From Rhea pennata (Eukaryota; Chordata; Aves; Rheiformes; Rheidae): a stretch of DNA of 64,000 nucleotides. A model generated the notes under the pieces. That model was given only the letters and a program-made list of their open reading frames with translations, ran no database searches and was not told the origin of the DNA. Of the stretch, positions 28,541-41,408 are shown piece after piece. The position numbers and the translations under genes were made by a program. The DNA lies in assembly GCF_028389875.1 (NCBI RefSeq), contig NC_084670.1:12991383-13055382 (forward strand). Direction: 5' to 3'. Numbering within the stretch: the stretch's first letter is position 1; each line of letters starts with the position of its first letter.

Positions 28541-28839
28541 TAGTAATAGATGAAAGAAGACAGGCTGCACCAAAGGCTTGTCTTGGCAAAGTGCCTTGTT
28601 CACGGTCTGCTCTAAAATAGCATTTGCATTCTCTATCAAAGGCTAAGAATATACCAGAAACCATAAGCTTACACTTGATACTTTTTATAATAGCTATGTA
28701 GAAGGTTATACAGTTTGTAGAAATCTAAGAATGGGGTATTCAGTCATTTGGGCCAGGGAAAAATTAGCTACAGCTGTAATATAGTGGTACTTTTAGGCTT
28801 CTAAAAGGAAAATTTCAATCAATTTTTGTGTCGCATAGC

Positions 28840-30490
28840 TACAGATGTGTCTATCTTTCATTAACTTATCTAATCCTGTTTGGAGCCTACTTATATACTC
28901 TGTGATATCTTGTGGCAGTGAGTTCCGTAATTTTAATTTTGTTTAAATATAAACAACAAAAGGAGGTATTTTTCCACACTATCTGTGTTCCATTTGTGAC
29001 CCATCTGAGCTGGGAGCTGTCAGGTCCTCTGTTGTGAGGAATAGTGAATAGCTTAGCTTTGCTCATCCTCGCCGAATCACTTACGATTTTCTAGACTTTA
29101 TCGTATCTCCTCAGCCCTGTCCTTCGCAGGGTATGCAATCCTCATTGCTTCTTGCAAGGCGGTTGTTCCTAACTCCCATTGCGCTTCCTGCCCTCACAGG
29201 GCCAGCAGTGGTCGTAAGGGTCACACCAGGAGTCCACCCAGACCATACAGTGGACAAAAGCAGGTACTTTCCTAATATACTATCCCTGCCTTCACCAGGC
29301 ACAACTCCAGGTTTTCCTAAGGTTTGCTTTGCTTGTGCCCCTACTTCTTGTATTGAAAGAGGCATTGGACAGTAAATCTCTATTCAACTTTTCTGGACTG
29401 TTCAGGATTTTACAAACTTCTATCATGACTATGTCATTCTGGGTTAAGAATCCTAATCTATTTAGCCATTCCCATGGGGAAACTGCACTGGTTCTTGAGA
29501 ATCTTTTTTTTGAGCTATTTCTTGCTGCTGTCCTCTATTCCTTTCTCAGTTCCACTCTGCTCTTCCAGCCAGGAGGACCAGAGGAGCTCCCAGCACACGC
29601 GATGCCTGGGTTTGTATGGTGACCTCATCACTGTTGCCATCTGTCTTCCTTCCTTGGTAATTCTACTTGCTTTTCTGATTTCTCTTAAGCACTGAGAAGA
29701 CATTTCCATACATTTCTCTGTGATAACCTCAAAATATTTTTCTGTGTGGTAACAGTCAACTCTGAGCCCAGCATGTTCATATGACGTTAGATCTGTGTCA
29801 TCTCACATACATCACTTTACAGCTATCAACATTAATTTTAATGACATCTTGTTGTCCGGTCCTTATGAATTGTAAGATACTTTTCATCTCTTTACAATTC
29901 TTGTCTTTTTACCCTGAATAACTACTGACAAATTTTGTCATTTCACTGTTCAATCTCTTTTCCAAATTTCTGGTAAGTATATTGATAGCACAGGTTTTTA
30001 CACCTCTTCCATTGCTTTAATATGGTCTTCAAGAGGGGAAGAAAGGAAGCTGAAAGAGAAAGTGAGGAACCAGTACATGACTGTAGAGTGGATCTAGAGG
30101 GTGACATAGTGATGTTATTCATTTTGCTTTCTACTCTTAATTCCTAATACTAGATTTACTTTTTAAACTGATACTGAGCAGTAAGATGGTGTTTGCAGAG
30201 AACATCTGCAGTGACTTCACTATCTCTTCCCTAGTACTAATTGCTAATTTAGAACCCATGATTTTATATGTATAGTTAAGGTTACTTTTCCCCTTGTGTA
30301 TTATTTAGCAGCTATGAATAGAGTTTCATCTGCCATTTTAAAACTCAGTCACTTAGTATTACGAGTGCATTCTCCACTCTCCACAATCAGCTTTAGTTGT
30401 GTTTAGCTTCATTGCAGTAACCTGAGTAATTTTGTATCATCTTCAGGCTTTGTCATCTTGCTATTCACCCTCTGTTTTCAGATTTTTAAA
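28840..30490 (-). mobile_element. Degenerate CR1 LINE 3' fragment, antisense orientation
   Basis: On the plus strand this shows, in order, reverse-complement CR1 phrases: 'gtggcagtgagttccgtaat', 'tttacaaacttctatcatgactatgtc', 'cattaattttaatgacatc' and 'gagtaattttgtatcatcttcaggctttg'. These are hallmarks of the reverse strand of old sauropsid CR1 copies. It has no intact reverse transcriptase frame. It may be two or more nested or successive insertions. Confidence 0.65.
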
Positions 30491-30849
30491 TATATCTCAA
30501 GAAACCTGCACACTCAAGACAGAACTAGGGAACCCAGCAAATGGTGTTTGCCAGCCTGCTCAGGGTAAGTGGGTGGTGAAGGAAGAAAGCAAGTGCTCAC
30601 ATTGCCAGTTGCCTGCTTTGGGGAAGAAGGTCCCTCCAACTGGCATGAGCCAGTGCTCTGACTGCCAGGAGCAGAAGACTGTTACCCCACAGCTACCCTT
30701 CAAACATCACAGGTGATAAACAGCAGAGAGTCATCCACTAAGCGAGCCAGACTGTGTATAACACAGGAACAGCCAAACAATATCTGTTTTACTACCAGCA
30801 ATAGCAAACTCATTTACCTAAAAGCAAAGAGCGAGGGCTACAAACACAG

Positions 30850-31340
30850 AACAAGGACTTTGGAAGCAGTGCTGCTGTGAAGGACTCGCGAGTCTTGGCG
30901 GAGGAGCACTCACACGTGAGCTGCCAGCGTTGTTCTGGGCCAAAGGGAAATTCCTGAGTACCAAGTGCTGGCCAGGAGATCCCATTACCTCTGTGCTCGG
31001 CATGATATGGCCATGCCTTGGCTGCAATGTCCAGTTCTGGTGCCCACACCACAAGGTTATTACTAAATCAGAATGCCTTTGGAGTCTTAAGGGGTCAAAA
31101 ATGCCTTCTACTAATGATGGGGAGTTGAATCTGTAACATTTTAAAAACATGATGTTACAGGTTAAACTGGGCATCACTGAAGAGTCTAGAACAAGTGACA
31201 AAAATTTGATAGCTCTGCAGCTAAGCAGACAGCATTCAATGGCTAGAGGCTGAACTTCAAGAAATTTAGTGAAATAAGATACCTGCTGAAATTCAAATAA
31301 GTTCTGTTCTAAGTTTTCTGCTACACATTTCATTCTTCTC
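30850..31340 (+). mobile_element. Degenerate CR1 LINE fragment, sense orientation
   Basis: Contains 'actcgcgagtcttggcggagg', 'gtgagctgccagcg' and 'gcaatgtccagttctggtgccc', equivalents of the CR1 blocks 'ctcgggagtcttggt', 'catgagccagca' and 'tgtgtccagttctgggc'. It is diverged with interrupted frames. Confidence 0.65.
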
Positions 31341-31344
31341 TATA

Positions 31345-33970
31345 CAATATCCCAAAGATGAAGTTCTGCCTAATCAGAAGCACCACTTCTTAAACTAATC
31401 TCGGCAGGGTCATAATCCCTGCTGGAGGGCTGTGAGCCTTGAAAGGAGGTATATATGACACTGATGGGAGGCAAAGATAGCTGTAGAGACTCAAGCTGCA
31501 ATGAGCGTGTGGTGGCATTTGTTTTCTGAGAAGTTAGGCACAGAGAATGTCTGGAAAATTTGCTGTTTGCACTGGCTGACAAAAGGGTCCTGCAAATACA
31601 ATAGGTGAAAGATGGTAAGAAACTGGGACTTTCTGGGCATTTTCACAGCAGTTGCCCAAAGCCTGACCTTAGCACACGCAGCACAGGATAGAGAGCACCA
31701 TAAAGCAGGGGAGGGTCATGGAGCTGCATATAGTAGCTGATTAAAAGGGAATTTATAAGGCAAGAAGGCAACATAGCATTCAGGGGAAGGCTGCAAGACT
31801 GGGTCAAGGTCCCCAGTAGCAGGGCACAGTTGTAAGCAGCCTTAGAAGCCCCAGTTGTAAATGTCTGTGGTGCACGATAAGTCAGCAAGTCCAAGTGAAG
31901 AGATTTGCCTTCTGAATGACTACCCAACAAGGCTGTAGATTGCATCCAGGCCTTCCACCGCCTTTCTTCTCCTTCCCTGCTCTTCCCCATCCAGCACATC
32001 TCCAGTATGGCATCACCTTCCCCCAAGCCCTGCTGTCACCTACCCCTAACACCTCTCAAAACAGGAGCCCATCAGCAGCTCTGCTGGAGGCAGGGAAGGT
32101 CCCCTCCATACCTCCCATCTGCTCATCCCTTTCCTGAGATCAGCCAGGATTGCAGAGGGGCACACGCAAGCAGAGAGAAGAAAGTACCCAGCAATTCTGG
32201 GCAGGCTCCTCTTCCCTTTAGGAGAAGAGTAAGAACACCTCCACACCTTCCTCACGGCAACTGCTGGAGGAGATGGCAGCCGGCACTGCAGCAGCTGGTC
32301 CTGCCCTGTCCTGCAGGAGGCCCAAAGAGGCAGAGAGATAAGTGAGGTAGAAGTGACCCAGAGGTTTAAGATCTAATTGCTTGACAGAAGCCACCTCACT
32401 TTGAGCAACAACAGCACTGAAAGCACTAAGCAGGAGTAGAGGCAGAAGACCTACAGTCAGGCCAGCATGTAAAGGGTGCAATGCTGCTCAGGAGGTGTTG
32501 GTGAGAAAGAAGTCTGCAAAGGCTGAGGGAGCACGCAGGAAGTTGCTACCTGGGTTTTCCAGAGCCCTGGCATACCTCTCTGCAGTGGTGTCAGGTCACA
32601 GCAGCATTTTCAGCACTCCAGCCATAAAGAAGTCACTGAGCAGAAGCAGTCAAGCATGACAGATCTTTGTCAGACCTGAAGCTTTAGGAGGCATCTGATC
32701 AACCTTACTAAGAAGCAAGTAATAGCTGCAGAGACCTACAAGCCACCTACCAGAGGGGCTGAGTGACTGCTGGGCAGTTATAGCCTGCTTAGACACACCT
32801 GGGTTAGGCACCTGGCTGTTTTGGGAGTCCCCATTAGCACCCTTCTGCATATTTGAGTACCAGCATTAAAAAAACCTGTTCCTCATCGCCTGAGGCTGGT
32901 ATTTGACACCACAGGCTGAACACATAGTGTTGGTATCATGTTACATGTCAAGGCTGCAATCAGTGTAGGGCAAACTGTTCATCTGTGTGTGAAGCCTACA
33001 AAACCCAAAATGGGAGGCTATTTGGTCTGGATGATCTGAGAGCATATAAACATGAATTCTGGGCTGAAATCAAATGGGAGAAACTTAAACTGATGATAAT
33101 GAAGTATTCATTATTGGGTGCATCCCCAAAGCCAAGGATGGGAAAGAGATCATGCTGCAGGGAGCACCTCACAGGCGATAGTGGCCATTGGCAAAGAATC
33201 AGGCTGGTCACCAAAGAGCTTCGAACTGGGTCCCTGCTCACTAGCTGCTGCCACTGCCTGGTCAAGTGTCCTCTGAGGTCAAAGTAGGCTTGTCTCAGGC
33301 TCCTACCAAAGACCCTCCAAGAGGTGGTTTTGCAAATCTTGCCTTCTGAAATGCCTCTTCACCACTGTGTGGCAGCACTGGATACTAGATTTGTCCTCAC
33401 TGGCAGCACCAGCCAGAATGTATTTTGGTTTTACGAAAGTGGTGGCAGGAGCCAAGGTTCTGCGCTCACTCTGCCGTACCTGGCAGGGGCAGGGGGCAGC
33501 TCTTGCTGGAGCCGTTCTCCCCTCACTGCCAGCCGAAGCTGCAACAGCGCCCAGCGGTAGTTAACACCCACAAGGGCAGTTCCTAGTGGGGAGGCCGTGC
33601 TGCGAATGGGAGCAGCAGCCGAATTTCCCATCCCTGGTGGGAGCAGAGAGCTACTGCTGCTTCCCAAGCTGCTACTCAGGGGGTGGGAGGAGAAGACTCC
33701 CCTCTCCAGGGCTACCAGCAGTGCTTTTTGCAACAACAAACACACAAATCCTTCAGCTCTCAGCAGTGTCTCTGCTCTGAGAACACAGCATTGGATGCTA
33801 TTTTGTTGGCAAGCCAGAACTTCAAACTTTTCTCTTACTTTTATCTGCCAGCAATTAGCGGTGTGTGAGTAGCAGCCTCGGCGCGTGTGTCGTAGGCTGC
33901 TCCTTGCAGCGCTCTCGCTACCATCACGCTCCTCTGCTCTGGCTTCACACACCACAGGGAGCCCAATTCA
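31345..33970. other. Gene-free intergenic stretch
   Basis: Near-average GC content. Several mid-length open frames overlap on both strands, with no recognisable domain, no consistent splice structure and no clear repeat signature. Confidence 0.45.
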
Positions 33971-33979
33971 CTGCCCAAA

Positions 33980-34320
33980 TGTGCTTGCTGCTACCAACAC
34001 TTCTTACATCGAGTCTCATCTTTTCCTCTTTAACTTCAACCTCCTTGTCCTGCCATCTTCTGAGACTATGAATTAATTCCCTTCCTTCATTTATATTGTT
34101 ACCTTGAAGGTATTTATAGACTAAGACTGCATCCCCTCTGACTCTTGCCATTTCTAATTTATGAAATTTTAGTTCCTTGAGCCTTTCATAACCGTGTGCT
34201 TTATTCGTGGTATCATTCCTATTCCTTACCTCTATTTCTCTGAACCTTTGAGGGACATTTCCTGTTTTATAAACACAGAATGACTTACACTCAGGTAAAT
34301 GAACAAGCAATACGAAATCC
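33980..34320 (-). mobile_element. Possible CR1/L3-like LINE fragment, antisense
   Basis: The plus strand reads 'ttgaaggtatttatagactaagactgcatcccctctgactctt...ttccttgagcctttcataacc', resembling the reverse CR1-type block 'gtatttgtagacagtaatcat.tcccc.cttagtcttct...ctttcagcctctcctcata'. It is strongly diverged. Confidence 0.45.
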
Positions 34321-35999
34321 TGCTCGTACATCTGCTGCTCGGGTCATTCTCCAAGTGAGGGGTCAAGGATGAAGAGCCACGTGCAAGAGGAGCCGATGCA
34401 CAACGGCAGGTGCTCTGACACGATGGGGACAGCAGTGGGACGAGGAGCCGGGGGACTGAGGCAGCAGCAGGCCCAGCGTTCCCGACAGGGTCACGCAGGA
34501 GCACGTGCTAGCGCGTTCGCTGCCACGTACGGCTCTTCCCTGCTGCAGGTGGTGAATGGCATCAGCTCTGCGCATAACTCTTAAGCTGCAAGATGATACG
34601 GTGTTAGACTGGCTCCCACCTATTAGCCTTGGTCTCAGTGCTTTCCAGGTGTCTGAGCTACTTGATTTTTTCTCCGTAGGGTTGCAGCTGGCTGTTCATG
34701 AGTGCAGTATCTCGTCTTGCTGCATTCAGCCCACTAGCCGTATCGTCTTCAATGCTTTGGATGCATTCTAGTTCCTGCGTGGTGCCATTTGCTGAAGTTG
34801 GCGTTACTGATGCTACTTCTTTCTCTATTTAATGAAACTTAAATACAGGTGCTGGTTCTGGCTCCTGTGGTAACGTCACTAAAATTGCTCCCATTCTGGA
34901 GTTTCATTTTTATGGTTACTCTCTGAATCTGTGACTCATCAACCATTTTCTAGCCCACACCAAATTTTTTATATCATCTGTAGAGCTTTTATCTGGTTCT
35001 AAAGGAAACTTTATTATAACACTGCAACAAAAACTACGCTGAGTAGACTGGCCACATGGGAGACTGAGAAGCTAGTTGCATAATAAGGACAATCTTTTCC
35101 AAAAGGGAAAACAATTTGTTGCAACAAAAAGGGATAGAGTGTGTCAGAGCCAATTAATTCACACCTCTACAACCTCCTGAATATCCCTTTGGGGTGAAGA
35201 GAGCTGGGCACTTTGCAACAACCAATTACAAAGCAGCTCTGATTACTGCAGAGGTCCCCAAAATGTGAATCAAATTGCTTTTAAAGCTCAAGGTGCATCC
35301 CACATCGACTTCCCCATGACCACATTTCCATGCACGTGACCTGCAAGCTCTCGTGATTCGTCCCTGGCATGAGTTATGTGCAGCACTGATGAGTTACGCA
35401 AAGGGAAATTGCCCCATCCTCAGTAATCGTAATGCCAACTTGTTCCCCAGACCCTACCAGCTCTCTCATGTCTTCTGGCTTTCCCAGAGCACAGGGGGCT
35501 GGGGAGGAAACTGCAACGACTTCCTGGAGAGGGAGGGAGGGTGCTGTGCTGCAGCCCAGCAGGTTAGCCGGGAATGCAGGCTACGGAAATTTGTATTTTC
35601 AAGGGACTGCGCTTGGGAAGACTGTGGGCTATTGGAGGAGTTAGAGCTTGAAAATAAGAGGTAGAGTAAGCTTACCCCTGCTCCCCACTGAAACCATCTC
35701 CCTTTGTATATGGGGAAAACAAGAGTCCATGTGCAGACAAGAAGGTGGAACGCAAACATCTACTCCTAATGCACTGGAAGGACTGGAACAAGGCTGTGTA
35801 TGTAGGGAAAAACTGAACACCATCAGCAAGCTGCTTTACCTGGGAGTTCTCTGCAGGTTTTGGAGCCCCTCGGCAGGCTCTGCAAGGCAGTAACAAGGAG
35901 AAAGCAGGAAAGGAGGAGACAAGAGGGGTGAGAAAAAATGATTTGAAACTTGCCTGCCAGAAAGATGCAGGCAGGTGGTGGGTGGACTCCTGCTCAGCC

Positions 36000-36720
36000 T
36001 TCGCACCCTTGCTGGTGATGGGAGGCCCACTTGGCCTTTCCTAGGCTCCTGCGATGAAGGGAAGATTATTTTTTCAAGATTCTCTTCAGAGATTTCTTTT
36101 AAAATTCTCAGGCGCACTGTGTCTGGGCCTGCAGATTTACAATATGTAGGTTGAGTTTTGTCAGATACTCTTTTACCATCTCTGTGTTTATCCTTTGCTC
36201 TTGGCCTCTCCAGCTGCTCTCTCATAAATCCTTTGCTTCCTGCACAAGAATCCCCAATTTCTTCATTATCATTACTGAAACTAAGTGAAAATAGTTCTCT
36301 CAAACCCGTACCACCCTGGAGTCAGCCCAACTCAGCCTTCAGTTGCTGCAGGACTCGAATTTATTCCCTGATTTCTCTGCCCTTCTGTTCTTGTTTTTAA
36401 ATAAAAATATTAATGCACAAACACTGCAGTGTGACTAGAGCAAAGCTATCCACATGGAAGATGTTTAAAATGCAGTTCAAGTATGTTAACGGTAATGCTA
36501 TATATTATAAGTATAGATCATTTTGGTACCTGCTCATCTTAAAGTGAATCTGCTGTGTTCATATTCTTGACAGATTAATGAATAGGTCATGGTTCTTCCT
36601 GTATTTATGGACTGCTTTCTTATTTCTTGTATCTTAACTCTCTCTTTTTTTGATGCTAGGATTTTTTTCCTAACTATACATTTCTTGGCTGTCATTTTAT
36701 ACCTGTGGGTTATCCGTGAA
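36000..36720 (-). mobile_element. Possible CR1/L2-type LINE remnant, antisense
   Basis: Phrases such as 'gcactgtgtctgggcctgcagatttac' and 'atttatggactgctttcttatttcttgtatc' resemble the reverse strand of the reverse-transcriptase region of old CR1/L2 elements ('atctgggcctgg.gatttat'). The boundaries are uncertain. Confidence 0.35.
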
Positions 36721-38713
36721 TTGCTAGTGGGGAAGCTGTGGTCACCAGTGCACCACTGGCAGGGTAATATGACATGCATGACATCCTCCCAGTAGTCCAT
36801 TGCCACGAGTGACAAAACCATCTGGCAGCCACTTACCACTAATTGGGGACAGGACAAAGGAGCTGGCGCCAACACGCTGGCTTTGTCTTGCAAGTGAATG
36901 GATGAAGGTGGCACCAGCACCTCTTGGGTGGGAGGGGGAATCAGATATGCTGTTGCTGAGAACTCCTGACATCCTCCCACCTTCTCGGAGATGGAGAGCT
37001 TGTGAGCTCCGCTTGCTGCTGTTCACCAGCAAAATGCCTATGAAAACGCTGTGTGTTTCTCTCTTCTACAGGAGCACTTGCTCTTCTCTTGGAAACAGTA
37101 GTGATTCTGAAGCTTACCATGGAGAGCTTGACATTATTAACGATTTCCTGTTGATCCTGGGGGCTTGATTCAGCAGGATGCTGAGCCATAGGGCAGACAG
37201 ACAACAGAGAATTTGATCTACACATCCAACACAGGTATGTCAGGAATCCAGAGCCATTTAGGACACTTGCATATGTATTTTGCTGTAGGAAAGATTTGGT
37301 GCATAGCAGCTCCCAAAGTTGAGCCTTTTATTGGACCCATATGTATGGCGTGCTGGCCTACAGCCCAAATGTAGATGCTGAAAACAACGGTTGTATATTG
37401 CTGTGGTTCTGGAGATCACAAAGTCCTCTACAGAAAGGAACAGCCCAGTCTGCACGTCCCATGCCTCCACTGAAACTGGAGCAGGGCTGTTCCCCCAGGA
37501 CATCCTCCAGCTCTCTCTCTCATGGATTTAAGCAATTGCAGGGTTTCTTTAGGAAGGCATATTCTGTGGCCTATTTTAATCCCCTTTGCTGTTGTAGATC
37601 TGACAGGACAGGGTTTGTGCTAGACGGGCACTGCAGAGTATCCCCCTTAGATATCCAGACGCGGTGTGCCTCGCACTCCCAGTTAAACGCAGTTATCCCC
37701 AGTAGCGCTGTCTTCGGTGGGGGCACGGCTCCACCACAGTGCTCAAAGTATAATCCATTTCAGTGCCAAATGTCTGTCCAGGTTTCCCAACACAAGCCCA
37801 CGCATAGCTCCCTCCGGGTCCCTAGCAGTGTGTTTTCAGACGGTCCTGCAAAGAAGGGGTGGCCTTTGGGCTGTGAGCCCGTGGCACTCTTCAAGGGTCT
37901 TCGTCACCATGGTTTTAAGCCTTCCCAGCGCTTTCTTGTCTGCCTGCGTAATGCCAGGCAATTTCAGGCTGCGGCAGTTCTCTCCTGAGGAAATACTGGC
38001 CATAGATTTAGGAATAGATATTGCCAAATAGTATATTGTTTTCATAAATCTCTGTAGATCTGCTTTATATCCTGCAGGCTAGACATTCTAATTATTGCTT
38101 CTGTTTTATCTAAATTGGCAACAAAGCCATCCTAGCTCAGCTTAGAGCCAGTACAGGTAATTCTGCTAGACCAAATTTTGACCTTTTAAAGTTCATTCTG
38201 AAGTGTTGTCTTCACTCTCTGCAGCACTTGCCTGTGTCTTCAGCTCTGCTTTTGCAGAACCCTAGCCCAGTTTGAAAGAGCGGTTACCACAGCTTCAAGA
38301 CGTCGAACCTTAAAGATCTGGGCAATTACTGCGTGAAATATCTCAGGAGCAGGACTAATATCAAAGGGCATTCTCATACCCTTACAACAGCCAAATAGCA
38401 TATTAAAGATCTTGTTGAAGTTAGATTTAAGCTTGTCTCTTCACAGTTTATTTGCTCTGAAGCAAATGCCCTTCATTTCACAGTGATTTTTTTTTCCTTC
38501 TGAGAACCTGCCTGTCATACAGTGGTTTCACAAAACAGCGTTCATGTGTCACAGCTGTATTTAAATAATGCAAACTAAAGTATCTCCCTCCTTAAGCTGA
38601 TTTCTCAATGACAGATATAGAATTAGCTCCATCTGAAATTTCTTATCCTTTCAATTACTCCCAGATTTTCTGTATTATGTTACATTTTTACCTCTTCCAT
38701 TAAAAGCAGGATA

Positions 38714-38735
38714 TTTTTTTTTTTTTTTTTTTTTT
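38714..38735. repeat. T22 homopolymer
   Basis: An uninterrupted run of 22 T residues. On the minus strand it would be a poly-A stretch, but the adjacent sequence shows no target-site duplication or recognisable processed transcript. Confidence 0.9.
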
Positions 38736-39441
38736 GGTGGAGATACCACTGAAGTAACTGATCTTTCGAATTTAATGTGGTATTCCTTTTCAAAACAGTC
38801 TCAGCCCAACCAGATATCTGTGAATCTCCTGGGATGGGCCTGTTATAGCAAACATTGTTCCTATTTTGCAGCAGAAAATTTTTTTTAATGCAAATGGCAT
38901 TTTGTGTGCCAACCTTTAAACTAAAGTGGAGCTCGACTGTTGCAAAGAGTGTGGAGTTGCATGGGGTGAATATCTCCCTGGATGTCATTCTGTGGCATTT
39001 CCAGCAAAAATATTTCTAATTCCACAATTAGGAAAGTTTCTCAAGTGGTGCATCTGGATATAATTGTTCAAAATGTATTACCAGGTGCTTGCTTAAAGAT
39101 ACATGCTGTTATGCGTTATTATTCTTTTTTTTATATATAGACGTGAAGCAAGCTTTGCTCTAGGTTCCTGATTAACTCGCTGTAGTACCCACTGCTGCTT
39201 TGGAGCGCTGGTTTCCAAAGTATTTTTTGCCCTTCCCCGGTCCCAAGCAAAGTCCCCGCTCCGTCGCGCCGACGCAGGCAGCATCCGCCTCCTGGGAGGC
39301 AGCTTCAGCTCTCGCTCCCAAGCCCCCGGCGCCGGCGCGTGCCGAACGGCACCGCTGCTCGGGAAAGCTGGCTTAGCAAAGCCCTGCCCAGCGCTCCGGT
39401 TTCAGGGATACTTTTCCAAACCCACCTTTTGAGGAACATTC

Positions 39442-39470
39442 TTTTTTTTTTTTTTTTGGGGGGGGGGGGG
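39442..39470. repeat. T16-G13 junction tract
   Basis: Sixteen T residues are followed directly by thirteen G residues. A shorter tract of the same kind (T8 then G12) lies at 26952-26971. G runs of this length can form quadruplexes between strands or molecules. Confidence 0.9.
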
Positions 39471-39944
39471 AAGAGCAAGGGTTTAAAACATGATGCAGTT
39501 GCAAATAAGATAGCTCCAACTACATGCGACTGGGGTGGATGGAGGCAGGGTTTCTTAACGCCCGGCGAGGCTGCTGCTTGCAGTGGACACCCGTCCTGTC
39601 CTTGGTTTGCACCCGGGGAAGTTTCACCGCCCGTGCCGAGCGGGCTTGCCCCTCCGAAGGGGCTTGCTCTGCTGTTACTCACTACACGTGTGGTCCTTTT
39701 CTCTGCCTTTGCTGCCAGAAGACACCCCGGCACGACTACGTCACTACCAGAAACACTTATTTTCTGCTTCATTTGTGGCGTATTTGACTATGAAATGATT
39801 TTCGCCTTGCTTTTTCAATAAAACTTAGCAAACAGGGGTTCTCGTCTGTCAGAAGAATACCTTATTTCTGCTTTCTTCCCTTCACTTTTAGCTTTTAGTT
39901 TTGAAAACGATGCAGAGCAAATAAATAGCTGCTTATCCCGCAGG

Positions 39945-40610
39945 GCGGGCTGCGGAGCGCCGCGCGCGCTCGCCGCTGCCAGCCTCTGCGCGCGCGCCTC
40001 GAGGCGGGGGCCGCGCACCGAGCACCGCCGGCCGGCCCCCGGCCCGGGCTGAGCGGCCCCCGCACGCCCCGGCTCGGCTCCGGCTCGTGGCGGTTGCTCA
40101 CAGCACTCTGTAACTCAGTTACTTAATTGCATTCCGCATACAAGGCTGCCTGTTACTAATGAGTCACTAAGTTTCAAAAATCCTATGTTTGAGCTTTAAA
40201 ATTTAAGCCCACCGCAGGTGTGTCCGCTGATCTGCATTGAAATTAATTATGAATAAAAATGAGGCATTCCCCCCCCCTCTAAACAACATTTTTCTCCTAG
40301 CGCCGCAGAGCCTCAGGTGTGCGCTGCGACCTGCGCCGCATCCCGGGCCTCGCGCAGAAGCGCCGCGAGTCCGCGCCGGGGCGGCTTGGTGAGCGCAGCC
40401 TGGCCGGGCTGGGGGCAGGAAATCACGTCCTGCCCCTCGAGCCGCCTCGGGCGCCCTTTGCGCTCTCTCTCGGACGCTGCCAGCCCCGCTCCTCCCGCCG
40501 GCGTGCCCTCCTGCAGCTGCCCCCGCCGAGGCTCCTCTCCCCGCCGGCATCGCCGGCTCTACCGCAGCCGCCTTCACGCACGAGAACCTCTCGGTCCTCC
40601 TGCCTGTTCC
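39945..40610. promoter_or_regulatory. CpG island in intergenic DNA
   Basis: Two CpG-dense blocks (39945-40090 and 40300-40600) flank an AT-rich spacer containing TTAATTGC and AATTAATTATGAATAAAAATGA. A plus-strand donor-like CTTG-GTGAGCGC lies at about 40385. It could be the promoter of an unannotated non-coding transcript or an enhancer. No coding sequence was recognised. Confidence 0.5.
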
Positions 40611-41392
40611 CTGGGGTTTCCAGCCTTGGTGCAGAGACAACTCCAACATATTTTGCTTATTCCCTCTCTAATTCTTTCTCTAAGTTTCCTGTTCTCATCA
40701 CAGACTCGTTTCCCTGCCCATGCAGGCTCACAAACCTCTTGCAGAGTCCTAACTCACTCAAACACCTCCCCTGGCCTCGTCCTCTTCAGAGTGACACTGT
40801 GCAGGCACTCAATAGAGAGATTTCTCTAGCAAAGGAGATGTTCTCATTACCCCAAAAGGCTCTTCAGTGCCACCCCAGTGACCTCCCCACGCCTGGGCTC
40901 TAGCCGTTACCCAAAGACAAGTGGAAAAGCAATTTCAGGAAAAATTCCAATCTTGCTTCCATTTTGCTTGGTTCCAATGAAAGCTATTCTTTAATTCGCT
41001 TCAGTTTTCAAAATCTGAACCTGAATACTTTCTGCTCATCCTCTCTCTTTTCTGTCCATCCATGTTTTGTCCATCTGACTGTTCATGGATTTTCCTTTCA
41101 CTTTTCACTTTTGCTTCTTTGAAAAAAGAAAAAAACCTCTTTTTCTTATTCTGGCATTCCAGATCACCAGAATTAGTGCTTCTTTTTTTCCTCTTGTCAC
41201 TTTTCCAAAATTGAGGAAGTTTGGCCCGGTTCCAGATAGAAAAGGAAAAGTCACAAGGCAGCCCCCACCCACCAGCCTTCTGCTCCGCTCTGGAGCAGGA
41301 ACAAGCGAGATGGGAAAAGAGGGTGGGGAAATAACACACCAAACTTCCAAACTTTCTGACTTCAACAAATACAGACCTTTTCTTAGAAAAAA

Positions 41393-41408
41393 GGGGGGGG
41401 GGGGGGGG
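41393..41408. repeat. G16 homopolymer
   Basis: An uninterrupted run of 16 G residues in an otherwise A/G-rich stretch. Confidence 0.9.
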
